Below are positions 20,627-35,200 of a stretch of 64,000 nucleotides of DNA, in pieces. A program made the position numbers and the translations under genes. The stretch is from positions 248,001 to 312,000 of the forward strand of contig JAUIMM010000002.1 of assembly GCA_031769625.1 (NCBI GenBank), written 5' to 3'. Below the pieces are notes generated by a model that saw nothing but the letters and a program-made list of their open reading frames with translations, did not search any database and was not told the origin of the DNA. Numbering within the stretch: position 1 is the first letter of the stretch; every line of letters starts with the position of its first letter. This DNA is from Taudactylus pleione (taxonomy: Eukaryota; Chordata; Amphibia; Anura; Myobatrachidae).

Positions 20627-23600
20627 ATAAGCCCACTGAGTGTATTATACAAGCTCCGTGAAAGGGCATAAGCCCACTGAGTGTATTATACAAGCTCCGT
20701 GACAGGGCATAAGCCCACTGAGTGTATTAAACAAGCTCCGTGACAGGGCATAAGCCCACTGTGTGTATTATACAAGCTCTGTGACAGGGCATAAGCCCAC
20801 TGAGTGTATTATACAAGCTCCGTGACAGGGCATAAGCCCAGTGAGTGCATACAAGCTCCATGAAAGGGCATAGCCCACTGTGTTTATTATACAAGCTCCG
20901 TGAAAGGGCATAAGCCCACTGAGTGTATTATACAAGCTCCGTGACAGGGCATAAGCCCACTGTGTCTATTATACAAGCTCCGTGAAAGGGCATAAGCCCA
21001 CTGAGTGTATTATACAAGCTCCGTGAAAGGGCATAAGCCCACTGAGTGTATTATACAAGCTCCATGATAGGGCAAAGCCCACTGAGTATTATACAAGCTC
21101 TGTGACAGGGCATAAGCCCACTGAGTGTATCATACAAGCTCCGTGAAAGGGCATAAGCCCACTGAGTGTATTATACAAGCTCCGTGACAGGGCATAAGCC
21201 CACTGAGTGTAATATACAGGCTCCGTGACAGGGCATAAGCCCACTGAGTGTATTATACAAGCTCCGTGACAGGGCATAAGCCAAGTGAGTGTATAATACA
21301 AGCTCCGTGAAAGGGCATAGCCCACTGTGTCTATTATACAAGCTCTGTGACAGGGCATAGCCCACTGAGTATATTATACAAGCTCCGTGACAGGGCATAA
21401 GCTCACTGAGTGTATTATACAAGCTACGTGACATGGCATAAGCCCACTGAGTGTGTTATACAAGCTCCGTGACAGGGAATAAGCCCACTGAGTGTATTAT
21501 ACAAGCTCCGTGACAGGGCATAAGCCCACTGAGTGTATTATACAAGCTCCGTGACAGGGCATAAGCCCACTGGGTGCATACAAGCTCCTTGAAAGGGCAT
21601 AAGCCCACTGTGTGTATTATACAAGCTCTGTGACAGGGCATAAGCCCACTGTGTCTATTATACAAGCTCCGTGACAGGGCATAAGCCCACTGAGTGTATT
21701 ATACAAGCTCCGTGAAAGGGCATAAGCCCACTGAGTATTATACCAGCTCCGTGACAGGGCATAAGCCCACTGAGTGTAATATACAGGCTCCGTGACAGGG
21801 CATAAGCCCACTGAGTGTATTATACAAGCTCTGTGACAGGGCATAAGCCCACTGAGTGTATTATACAAGCTCAGTGAAATGGCATAGCCTACTGTGTCTA
21901 TTATACAAGCTCCGTGAAAGGGCATAAGCCCACTGAGTGTATTATACAAGCTCCGTGAAAGGGCATAAGCCCACTGAGTGTATTTTACATGCTCCGTGAC
22001 AGGGCATTAGCCCACTGAGTGCATACAAGCTCCGTGACAGGGCATAAGCCCACTGTGTCTTTTATTCAAGCTCCGTGACAGGGCATAAGCCCTGTGAGTG
22101 CATACAAGCTCTGTGAAAGGGCATAAGCCCACTGAGTGTATTATACAAGCTCCGTGACAGGGCATAAGCCCACTGAGTGTATTATACAAGCTCCGTGACA
22201 GGGCATAAGCCCACTGAGTGTATTATACAAGCTCTGTGACAGGGCATAAGCCCACTGAGTGTATTATACAAGCTCCATGACAGGGCATAAGCCCAGTGAG
22301 TGCATACAAGCTCCATGAAAGGGCATAGCCCACTGTGTCTATTATACAAGCTCCGTGAAAGGGCATAAGCCCACTGAGTGTATTATACAAGCTCCGTGAA
22401 AGGGCATAAGCCCACTGAGTGTATTATACAAGCTCCATGATAGGGCATAGCCCACTGAGTATTATACAAGCTCTGTGACAGGGCATAAGCCCACTGAGTG
22501 TATTATACAAGCTCCGTGAAAGGGCATAAGCCCACTGAGTGTATTATACATGCTCCGTGACAGGGCATAAGCCCACTGAGTGTAATATACAGGCTCTGTG
22601 ACAGGGCATAAGCCCACTGAGTGTATTATACATGCTCCGTGACAGGGCATAAGCCCAGTGAGTGTATTATACAAGCTCCGTGAAAGGTCATAGCCCACTG
22701 TGGCTATTATACAAGCTCTGTGACAGTGCATAGCCCACTGAGTGTATTATACAAGCTCCGTGACAGGGAATAAGCCCACTGAGTGTATTATACAAGCTCC
22801 ATGACAGGGCATAAGCCCACTGAGTGTATTATACAAGCTCCGTGACAGGGCATAACCCCACTGGGTGCATACAGGCTCCTTGAAAGGGCATAAGCCCACT
22901 GTGTGTATTATACAAGCTCCGTGACAGGGCATAAGCCCACTGTGTCTATTATACAAGCTCTGTGACAGGGCATAAGCCCACTGAGTGTATTATACAAGCT
23001 CCGTGAAAGGGCATAAGCCCACTGAGAGTTTTATACAAGCTCCGTGACAGGGCATAAGCCCACTGAGTGTAATATACAGGCTCCGTGACAGGGCATAAGC
23101 CCAGTGAGTGCATACAAGCTCTGTGAAAGGGCATAAGCCCACTGAGTGTATTATACAAGCTCCGTGACAGGGCATAACCCCACTGAGTGTATTATACAAG
23201 CTCCGTGACAGGGCATAAGCCCACTGAGTGTATTATACAAGCTCCGTGACAGGGCATAAGCCCACTGAGTGTATTATACAAGCTCTGTGACAGGGCATAA
23301 GCCCACTGAGTGTATTATACAAGCTCCATGACAGGGCATAAGCCCAGGGCATAAGCCCACTGTGTGTATTATACAAGCTCCGTGACAGGGCATAAGCCCA
23401 CTGTGTCTATTATACAAGCTCTGTGACAGGGCATAAGCCCACTGAGTGTATTATACAAGCTCCGTGAAAGGGCATAAGCCCACTGAGAGTAGTATACAAG
23501 CTCCGTGACAGGGCATAAGCCCACTGAGTGTAATATACAGGCTCCGTGACAGGGCATAAGCCCACTGAGTGTTATACAAGCTCCGTGAAAGGGCATAAGC

Positions 23601-26600
23601 CCACTGAGTGTATTGTACAAGCTCCGTGAAAGGGCATAAGCCCACTGAGTGTATTATACAAGCTCCATGATAGGGCATAGCCCACTGAGTATTATACAAG
23701 CTCTGTGACAGGGCATAAGCCCACTGAGTGTATTATACAAGCTCTGTGAAAGGGCATAAGCCCACTGAGTGTATTATACAAGCTCCGTGACAGGGCATAA
23801 GCCCACTGAGTGTATTAAACAAGCTCCGTGACAGGGCATAAGCCCACTGTGTGTATTATACAAGCTCTGTGACAGGGCATAAGCCCACTGAGTGTATTAT
23901 ACAAGCTCCATGACAGGGCATAAGCCCAGTGAGTGCATACAAGCTCCATGAAAGGGCATAGCCCACTGTGTCTATTATACAAGCTCCGTGAAAGGGCATA
24001 AGCCCACTGAGTGTATTATACAAGCTCCGTGAAAGGGCATAAGCCCACTGAGTGTATTATACAAGCTCCATGATAGGGCATAGCCCACTGAGTATTATAC
24101 AAGCTCTGTGACAGGGCATAAGCCCACTGAGTGTATTATACAAGCTCCGTGAAAGGGCATAAGCCCACTGAGTGTATTATACATGCTCCGTGACAGGGCA
24201 TAAGCCCACTGAGTGTAATATACAGGCTCTGTGACAGGGCATAAGCCCACTGAGTGTATTATACATGCTCCGTGACAGGGCATAAGCCCAGTGAGTGTAT
24301 TATACAAGCTCCGTGAAAGGTCATAGCCCACTGTGTCTATTATACAAGCTCTGTGACAGTGCATAGCCCACTGAGTGTATTATACAAGCTCCGTGACAGG
24401 GAATAAGCCCAGTGAGTGTATTATACAAGCTCCATGACAGGGCATAAGCCCACTGAGTGTATTATACAAGCTCCGTGACAGGGCATAAGCCCACTGGGTG
24501 CATACAGGCTCCTTGAAAGGGCATAAGCCCACTGTGTGTATTATACAAGCTCCGTGACAGGGCATAAGCCCACTGTGTCTATTATACAAGCTCTGTGACA
24601 GGGCATAAGCCCACTGAGTGTATTATACAAGCTCCGTGAAAGGGCATAAGCCCACTGAGAGTATTATACAAGCTCCGTGACAGGGCATAAGCCCACTGAG
24701 TGTAATATACAGGCTCCGTGACAGGGCATAAGCCCACTGAGTGTTATGCAAGCTCCGTGAAAGGGCATAAGCCCACTGAGTGTATTGTACAAGCTCCGTG
24801 AAAGGGCATAAGCCCACTGAATGTATTATACAAGCTCCATGATAGGGCATAGCCCACTGAGTATTATACAAGCTCTGTGACAGGGCATAAGCCCACTGAG
24901 TGTATTATACAAGCTCTGTGAAAGGGCATAAGCCCACTGATTGTATTATACAAGCTCCGTGACAGGGCATAAGCCCACTGAGTGTATTATACAAGCTCCA
25001 TGATAGGGCATAGCCCACTGAGTATTATACAAGCTCTGTGACAGGGCATAAGCCCACTGAGTGTATTATACAAGCTCCATGATAGGGCATAGCCCACTGA
25101 GTATTATACAAGCTCTGTGACAGGGCATAAGCCCACTGAGTGTATTATACAAGCTCTGTGAAAGGGCATAAGCCCACTGAGTGTATTATACAAGCTCCGT
25201 GACAGGGCATAAGCCCACTGAGTGTATTAAACAAGCTCCGTGACAGGGCATAAGCCCACTGTGTGTATTATACAAGCTCTGTGACAGGGCATAAGCCCAC
25301 TGAGTGTATTATACAAGCTCCGTGACAGGGCATAAGCCCAGTGAGTGCATACAAGCTCCATGAAAGGGCATAGCCCACTGTGTCTATTATACAAGCTCCG
25401 TGAAAGGGCATAAGCCCACTGAGTGTATTATACAAGCTCCGTGACAGGGCATAAGCCCACTGTGTCTATTATACAAGCTCCGTGAAAGGGCATAAGCCCA
25501 CTGAGTGTATTATACAAGCTCCGTGAAAGGGCATAAGCCCACTGAGTGTATTATACAAGCTCCATGATAGGGCATAGCCCACTGAGTATTATACAAGCTC
25601 TGTGACAGGGCATAAGCCCACTGAGTGTATCATACAAGCTCCGTGAAAGGGCATAAGCCCACTGAGTGTATTATACAAGCTCCGTGACAGGGCATAAGCC
25701 CACTGAGTGTAATATACAGGCTCCGTGACAGGGCATAAGCCCACTGAGTGTATTATACAAGCTCGGTGACAGGGCATAAGCCCAGTGAGTGTATTATACA
25801 AGCTCCGTGAAAGGGCATAGCCCACTGTGTCTATTATACAAGCTCTGTGACAGGGCATAGCCCACTGAGTATATTATACAAGCTCCGTGACAGGGCATAA
25901 GCTCCCTGAGTGTATTATACAAGCTCCGTGACATGGCATAAGCCCACTAGGTGTATTATACAAGCTCCGTGACGGGGAATAAGCCCACTGAGTGTATTAT
26001 ACAAGCTCCATGACAGGGCATAAGCCCACTGAGTGTATTATACAAGCTCCGTGACAGGGCATAAGCCCACTGGGTGCATACAAGCTCCTTGAAAGGGCAT
26101 AAGCCCACTGTGTGTATTATACAAGCTCCGTGACAGGGCATAAGCCCACTGTGTCTATTATACAAGCTCCGTGACAGGGCATAAGCCCACTGAGTGTATT
26201 ATACAAGCTCCGTGAAAGGGCATAAGCCCACTGAGTGTATTATACAAGCTCCGTGACAGGGCATAAGCCCACTGAGTGTAATATACAGGCTCAGTGACAG
26301 GGCATAAGCCCACTGAGTGTATTATACAAGCTCCGTGACAGGGCATAAGCCCAGTGAGTGTATTATACAAGCTCCGTGAAAGGGCATAGCCCACTGTGTC
26401 TATTATACAAGCTCTGTGACAGGGCATAGCCCACTGAGTATTATACAAGCTCCGTGACAGGGCATAAGCCCACTGAGTGTAATATACAGGCTCCGTGACA
26501 GGGCATAAGCCCACTGAGTGTATTATACAAGCTCTGTGACAGGGCATAAGCCCACTGAGTGCATACAAGCTCCGTGAAAGGGCATAAGCCCACTGAGTGT

Positions 26601-29600
26601 ATTATACATGCTCCGTGACAGGGCATTAGCCCACTGAGTGCATACAAGCTCCGTGACAGGGCATAAGCCCACTGTGTCTTTTATTCAAGCTCCGTGACAG
26701 GGCATAAGCCCAGTGAGTGCATACAAGCTCTGTGAAAGGGCATAAGCCCACTGAGTGTATTATACAAGCTCCGTGACAGGGCATAAGCCCACTGAGTGTA
26801 TTATACAAGCTCCGTGACAGGGCATAAGCCCACTGAGTGTATTATACAAGCTCTGTGACAGGGCATAAGCCCACTGAGTGTATTATACAAGCTCCGTGAT
26901 AGGGCATAAGCCCAGGGAGTGCATACAAGCTCCATGAAAGGGCATAGCCCACTGTGTCTATTATACAAGCTCCGTGAAAGGGCATAAGCCCACTGAGTGT
27001 ATTATACAAGCTCCGTGAAAGGGCATAAGCCCACTGAGTGTATTATACAAGCTCCATGATAGGGCATAGCCCACTGAGTATTATACAAGCTCTGTGACAG
27101 GGCATAAGCCCACTGAGTGTATTATACAAGCTCCGTGAAAGGGCATAAGCCCACTGAGTGTATTATACATGCTCCGTGACAGGGCATAAGCCCACTGAGT
27201 GTAATATACAGGCTCTGTGACAGGGCATAAGCCCACTGAGTGTATTATACATGCTCCGTGACAGGGCATAAGCCCAGTGAGTGTATTATACAAGCTCCGT
27301 GAAAGGTCATAGCCCACTGTGTCTATTATACAAGCTCTGTGACAGTGCATAACCCACTGAGTGTATTATACAAGCTCCGTGACAGGGAATAAGCCCACTG
27401 AGTGTATTATACAAGCTCCATGACAGGGCATAAGCCCACTGAGTGTATTATACAAGCTCCGTGACAGGGCATAAGCCCACTGGGTGCATACAGGCTCCTT
27501 GAAAGGGCATAAGCCCACTGTGTGTATTATACAAGCTCCGTGACAGGGCATAAGCCCACTGTGTCTATTATACAAGCTCTGTGACAGGGCATAAGCCCAC
27601 TGAGTGTATTATACAAGCTCCGTGAAAGGGCATAAGCCCACTGAGAGTATTATACAAGCTCCGTGACAGGGCATAAGCCCACTGAGTGTAATATACAGGC
27701 TCCGTGACAGGGCATAAGCCCACTGAGTGTTATACAAGCTCCGTGAAAGGGCATAAGCCCACTGAGTGTATTGTACAAGCTCCGTGAAAGGGCATAAGCC
27801 CACTGAGTGTATTATACAAGCTCCATGATAGGGCATAGCCCACTGAGTATTATACAAGCTCTGTGACAGGGCATAAGCCCACTGAGTGTATTATACAAGC
27901 TCCGTGAAAGGGCATAAGCCCACTGAGTGTATTATACAAGCTCCGTGACAGGGCATAAGCCCACTGAGTGTATTAAACAAGCTCCGTGACAGGGCATAAG
28001 CCCACTGTGTGTATTATACAAGCTCTGTGACAGGGCATAAGCCCACTGAGTGTATTATACAAGCTCCGTGACAGGGCATAAGCCCAGTGAGTGCATACAA
28101 GCTCCATGAAAGGGCATAGCCCACTGTGTTTATTATACAAGCTCCGTGAAAGGGCATAAGCCCACTGAGTGTATTATACAAGCTCCGTGACAGGGCATAA
28201 GCCCACTGTGTCTATTATACAAGCTCCGTGAAAGGGCATAAGCCCACTGAGTGTATTATACAAGCTCCGTGAAAGGGCATAAGCCCACTGAGTGTATTAT
28301 ACAAGCTCCATGATAGGGCAAAGCCCACTGAGTATTATACAAGCTCTGTGACAGGGCATAAGCCCACTGAGTGTATCATACAAGCTCCGTGAAAGGGCAT
28401 AAGCCCACTGAGTGTATTATACAAGCTCCGTGACAGGGCATAAGCCCACTGAGTGTAATATACAGGCTCCGTGACAGGGCATAAGCCCACTGAGTGTATT
28501 ATACAAGCTCCGTGACAGGGCATAAGCCAAGTGAGTGTATAATACAAGCTCCGTGAAAGGGCATAGCCCACTGTGTCTATTATACAAGCTCTGTGACAGG
28601 GCATAGCCCACTGAGTATATTATACAAGCTCCGTGACAGGGCATAAGCTCACTGAGTGTATTATACAAGCTACGTGACATGGCATAAGCCCACTGAGTGT
28701 GTTATACAAGCTCCGTGACAGGGAATAAGCCCACTGAGTGTATTATACAAGCTCCGTGACAGGGCATAAGCCCACTGAGTGTATTATACAAGCTCCGTGA
28801 CAGGGCATAAGCCCACTGGGTGCATACAAGCTCCTTGAAAGGGCATAAGCCCACTGTGTGTATTATACAAGCTCTGTGACAGGGCATAAGCCCACTGTGT
28901 CTATTATACAAGCTCCGTGACAGGGCATAAGCCCACTGAGTGTATTATACAAGCTCCGTGAAAGGGCATAAGCCCACTGAGTATTATACCAGCTCCGTGA
29001 CAGGGCATAAGCCCACTGAGTGTAATATACAGGCTCCGTGACAGGGCATAAGCCCACTGAGTGTATTATACAAGCTCTGTGACAGGGCATAAGCCCACTG
29101 AGTGTATTATACAAGCTCAGTGAAATGGCATAGCCTACTGTGTCTATTATACAAGCTCCGTGAAAGGGCATAAGCCCACTGAGTGTATTATACAAGCTCC
29201 GTGAAAGGGCATAAGCCCACTGAGTGTATTTTACATGCTCCGTGACAGGGCATTAGCCCACTGAGTGCATACAAGCTCCGTGACAGGGCATAAGCCCACT
29301 GTGTCTTTTATTCAAGCTCCGTGACAGGGCATAAGCCCTGTGAGTGCATACAAGCTCTGTGAAAGGGCATAAGCCCACTGAGTGTATTATACAAGCTCCG
29401 TGACAGGGCATAAGCCCACTGAGTGTATTATACAAGCTCCGTGACAGGGCATAAGCCCACTGAGTGTATTATACAAGCTCTGTGACAGGGCATAAGCCCA
29501 CTGAGTGTATTATACAAGCTCCATGACAGGGCATAAGCCCAGTGAGTGCATACAAGCTCCATGAAAGGGCATAGCCCACTGTGTCTATTATACAAGCTCC

Positions 29601-32226
29601 GTGAAAGGGCATAAGCCCACTGAGTGTATTATACAAGCTCCGTGAAAGGGCATAAGCCCACTGAGTGTATTATACAAGCTCCATGATAGGGCATAGCCCA
29701 CTGAGTATTATACAAGCTCTGTGACAGGGCATAAGCCCACTGAGTGTATTATACAAGCTCCGTGAAAGGGCATAAGCCCACTGAGTGTATTATACATGCT
29801 CCGTGACAGGGCATAAGCCCACTGAGTGTAATATACAGGCTCTGTGACAGGGCATAAGCCCACTGAGTGTATTATACATGCTCCGTGACAGGGCATAAGC
29901 CCAGTGAGTGTATTATACAAGCTCCGTGAAAGGTCATAGCCCACTGTGGCTATTATACAAGCTCTGTGACAGTGCATAGCCCACTGAGTGTATTATACAA
30001 GCTCCGTGACAGGGAATAAGCCCACTGAGTGTATTATACAAGCTCCATGACAGGGCATAAGCCCACTGAGTGTATTATACAAGCTCCGTGACAGGGCATA
30101 ACCCCACTGGGTGCATACAGGCTCCTTGAAAGGGCATAAGCCCACTGTGTGTATTATACAAGCTCCGTGACAGGGCATAAGCCCACTGTGTCTATTATAC
30201 AAGCTCTGTGACAGGGCATAAGCCCACTGAGTGTATTATACAAGCTCCGTGAAAGGGCATAAGCCCACTGAGAGTTTTATACAAGCTCCGTGACAGGGCA
30301 TAAGCCCACTGAGTGTAATATACAGGCTCCGTGACAGGGCATAAGCCCAGTGAGTGCATACAAGCTCTGTGAAAGGGCATAAGCCCACTGAGTGTATTAT
30401 ACAAGCTCCGTGACAGGGCATAACCCCACTGAGTGTATTATACAAGCTCCGTGACAGGGCATAAGCCCACTGAGTGTATTATACAAGCTCCGTGACAGGG
30501 CATAAGCCCACTGAGTGTATTATACAAGCTCTGTGACAGGGCATAAGCCCACTGAGTGTATTATACAAGCTCCATGACAGGGCATAAGCCCAGGGCATAA
30601 GCCCACTGTGTGTATTATACAAGCTCCGTGACAGGGCATAAGCCCACTGTGTCTATTATACAAGCTCTGTGACAGGGCATAAGCCCACTGAGTGTATTAT
30701 ACAAGCTCCGTGAAAGGGCATAAGCCCACTGAGAGTAGTATACAAGCTCCGTGACAGGGCATAAGCCCACTGAGTGTAATATACAGGCTCCGTGACAGGG
30801 CATAAGCCCACTGAGTGTTATACAAGCTCCGTGAAAGGGCATAAGCCCACTGAGTGTATTGTACAAGCTCCGTGAAAGGGCATAAGCCCACTGAGTGTAT
30901 TCTACAAGCTCCATGATAGGGCATAGCCCACTGAGTATTATACAAGCTCTGTGACAGGGCATAAGCCCACTGAGTGTATTATACAAGCTCTGTGAAAGGG
31001 CATAAGCCCACTGAGTGTATTATACAAGCTCCGTGACAGGGCATAAGCCCACTGAGTGTATTAAACAAGCTCCGTGACAGGGCATAAGCCCACTGTGTGT
31101 ATTATACAAGCTCTGTGACAGGGCATAAGCCCACTGAGTGTATTATACAAGCTCCATGACAGGGCATAAGCCCAGTGAGTGCATACAAGCTCCATGAAAG
31201 GGCATAGCCCACTGTGTCTATTATACAAGCTCCGTGAAAGGGCATAAGCCCACTGAGTGTATTATACAAGCTCCGTGAAAGGGCATAAGCCCACTGAGTG
31301 TATTATACAAGCTCCATGATAGGGCATAGCCCACTGAGTATTATACAAGCTCTGTGACAGGGCATAAGCCCACTGAGTGTATTATACAAGCTCCGTGAAA
31401 GGGCATAAGCCCACTGAGTGTATTATACATGCTCCGTGACAGGGCATAAGCCCACTGAGTGTAATATACAGGCTCTGTGACAGGGCATAAGCCCACTGAG
31501 TGTATTATACATGCTCCGTGACAGGGCATAAGCCCAGTGAGTGTATTATACAAGCTCCGTGAAAGGTCATAGCCCACTGTGTCTATTATACAAGCTCTGT
31601 GACAGTGCATAGCCCACTGAGTGTATTATACAAGCTCCGTGACAGGGAATAAGCCCAGTGAGTGTATTATACAAGCTCCATGACAGGGCATAAGCCCACT
31701 GAGTGTATTATACAAGCTCCGTGACAGGGCATAAGCCCACTGGGTGCATACAGGCTCCTTGAAAGGGCATAAGCCCACTGTGTGTATTATACAAGCTCCG
31801 TGACAGGGCATAAGCCCACTGTGTCTATTATACAAGCTCTGTGACAGGGCATAAGCCCACTGAGTGTATTATACAAGCTCCGTGAAAGGGCATAAGCCCA
31901 CTGAGAGTATTATACAAGCTCCGTGACAGGGCATAAGCCCACTGAGTGTAATATACAGGCTCCGTGACAGGGCATAAGCCCACTGAGTGTTATACAAGCT
32001 CCGTGAAAGGGCATAAGCCCACTGAGTGTATTGTACAAGCTCCGTGAAAGGGCATAAGCCCACTGAATGTATTATACAAGCTCCATGATAGGGCATAGCC
32101 CACTGAGTATTATACAAGCTCTGTGACAGGGCATAAGCCCACTGAGTGTATTATACAAGCTCTGTGAAAGGGCATAAGCCCACTGAGTGTATTATACAAG
32201 CTCCGTGACAGGGCATAAGCCCACTG
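19305..32226 (+). repeat. 7,246-bp duplication in the satellite (copies 1 and 2)
   Basis: From about 19,305 to 24,980 every diagnostic variant recurs 7,246 bp downstream. Examples are the rare core GGCAAAGCCC at 21071 and 28317 and the fused monomer AGCCCAGGGCATAAGCCC at 23341 and 30587. After about 24,980 copy 1 carries about 240 bp more (repeated ATGATAGGGCATAGCCC monomers at about 25,005-25,100), reducing the offset to 7,006. Confidence 0.8.
24980..26550 (+). repeat. Satellite segment matching 15.5-16.4 kb (offset 10,102)
   Basis: The variant order at 25589, 25956 and 26158 equals that at 15487, 15854 and 16056, all 10,102 bp apart. Both places carry CTCGGTGAC and ACTAGGTGTATTATA. This stretch of copy 1 thus resembles the older left part of the array more than its downstream neighbours. 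Confidence 0.6.
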
Positions 32227-35200
32227 AGTGTATTAAACAAGCTCCGTGACAGGGCATAAGCCCACTGTGTGTATTATACAAGCTCTGTGACAGGGCATAA
32301 GCCCACTGAGTGTATTATACAAGCTCCGTGACAGGGCATAAGCCCAGTGAGTGCATACAAGCTCCATGAAAGGGCATAGCCCACTGTGTCTATTATACAA
32401 GCTCCGTGAAAGGGCATAAGCCCACTGAGTGTATTATACAAGCTCCGTGACAGGGCATAAGCCCACTGTGTCTATTATACAAGCTCCGTGAAAGGGCATA
32501 AGCCCACTGAGTGTATTATACAAGCTCCGTGAAAGGGCATAAGCCCACTGAGTGTATTATACAAGCTCCATGATAGGGCATAGCCCACTGAGTATTATAC
32601 AAGCTCTGTGACAGGGCATAAGCCCACTGAGTGTATCATACAAGCTCCGTGAAAGGGCATAAGCCCACTGAGTGTATTATACAAGCTCCGTGACAGGGCA
32701 TAAGCCCACTGAGTGTAATATACAGGCTCCGTGACAGGGCATAAGCCCACTGAGTGTATTATACAAGCTCCGTGACAGGGCATAAGCCAAGTGAGTGTAT
32801 AATACAAGCTCCGTGAAAGGGCATAGCCCACTGTGTCTATTATACAAGCTCTGTGACAGGGCATAGCCCACTGAGTATATTATACAAGCTCCGTGACAGG
32901 GCATAAGCTCCCTGAGTGTATTATACAAGCTCCGTGACATGGCATAAGCCCACTGAGTGTATTATACAAGCTCCGTGACGGGGAATAAGCCCACTGAGTG
33001 TATTATACAAGCTCCATGACAGGGCATAAGCCCACTGAGTGTATTATACAAGCTCCGTGACAGGGCATAACCCACTGGGTGCATACAAGCTCGTTGAAAG
33101 GGCATAAGCCCACTGTGTGTATTATACAAGCTCCGTGACAGGGCATAAGCCCACTGTGTCTATTATACAAGCTCCGTGACAGGGCATAAGCCCACTGAGT
33201 GTATTATACAAGCTTCGTGACAGGGCATAAGCCCACTGAGTGTAATATACAGGCTCCGTGACAGGGCATAAGCCCACTGAGTGTTATACAAGCTCCGTGA
33301 AAGGGCATAAGCCCACTGAGTGTATTATACAAGCTCCATGATAGGGCATAGCCCACTGAGTATTATACAAGCTCTGTGACAGGGCATAAGCCCACTGAGT
33401 GTATTATACAAGCTCCGTGAAAGGGCATAAGCCCACTGAGTGTATTATACATGCTCCGTGACAGGGCATAAGCCCACTGAGTGTAATATACAGGCTCTGT
33501 GACAGGGCATAAGCCCACTGAGTGTATTATACATGCTCCGTGACAGGGCATAAGCCCAGTGAGTGTATTATACAAGCTCCGTGAAAGGTCATAGCCCACT
33601 GTGTCTATTATACAAGCTCTGTGACAGTGCATAACCCACTGAGTGTATTATACAAGCTCCGTGACAGGGAATAAGCCCACTGAGTGTATTATACAAGCTC
33701 CATGACAGGGCATAAGCCCACTGAGTGTATTATACAAGCTCCGTGACAGGGCATAAGCCCACTGGGTGCATACAGGCTCCTTGAAAGGGCATAAGCCCAA
33801 TGTGTGTATTATACAAGCTCCGTGACAGGGCATAAGCCCACTGTGTCTATTATACAAGCTCTGTGACAGGGCATAAGCCCACTGAGTGTATGATACAAGC
33901 TCCGTGAAAGGGCATAAGCCCACTGAGAGTATTATACAAGCTCCGTGACAGGGCATAAGCCCACTGAGTGTAATATACAGGCTCCGTGACAGGGCATAAG
34001 CCCACTGAGTGTTATACAAGCTCCGTGAAAGGGCATAAGCCCACTGAGTGTATTGTACAAGCTCCGTGAAAGGGCATAAGCCCACTGAGTGTATTATACA
34101 AGCTCCATGATAGGGCATAGCCCACTGAGTATTATACAAGCTCTGTGACAGGGCATAAGCCCACTGAGTGTATTATACAAGCTCCGTGAAAGGGCATAAG
34201 CCCACTGAGTGTATTATACAAGCTCCGTGACAGGGCATAAGCCCACTGAGTGTATTAAACAAGCTCCGTGACAGGGCATAAGCCCACTGTGTGTATTATA
34301 CAAGCTCTGTGACAGGGCATAAGCCCACTGAGTGTATTATACAAGCTCCGTGACAGGGCATAAGCCCAGTGAGTGCATACAAGCTCCATGAAAGGGCATA
34401 GCCCACTGTGTTTATTATACAAGCTCCGTGAAAGGGCATAAGCCCACTGAGTGTATTATACAAGCTCCGTGACAGGGCATAAGCCCACTGTGTCTATTAT
34501 ACAAGCTCCGTGAAAGGGCATAAGCCCACTGAGTGTATTATACAAGCTCCGTGAAAGGGCATAAGCCCACTGAGTGTATTATACAAGCTCCATGATAGGG
34601 CAAAGCCCACTGAGTATTATACAAGCTCTGTGACAGGGCATAAGCCCACTGAGTGTATCATACAAGCTCCGTGAAAGGGCATAAGCCCACTGAGTGTATT
34701 ATACAAGCTCCGTGACAGGGCATAAGCCCACTGAGTGTAATATACAGGCTCCGTGACAGGGCATAAGCCCACTGAGTGTATTGTACAAGCTCCGTGACAG
34801 GGCATAAGCCAAGTGAGTGTATAATACAAGCTCCGTGAAAGGGCATAGCCCACTGTGTCTATTATACAAGCTCTGTGACAGGGCATAGCCCACTGAGTAT
34901 ATTATACAAGCTCCGTGACAGGGCATAAGCTCACTGAGTGTATTATACAAGCTACGTGACATGGCATAAGCCCACTGAGTGTGTTATACAAGCTCCGTGA
35001 CAGGGAATAAGCCCACTGAGTGTATTATACAAGCTCCGTGACAGGGCATAAGCCCACTGAGTGTATTATACAAGCTCCGTGACAGGGCATAAGCCCACTG
35101 GGTGCATACAAGCTCCTTGAAAGGGCATAAGCCCACTGTGTGTATTATACAAGCTCTGTGACAGGGCATAAGCCCACTGTGTCTATTATACAAGCTCCGT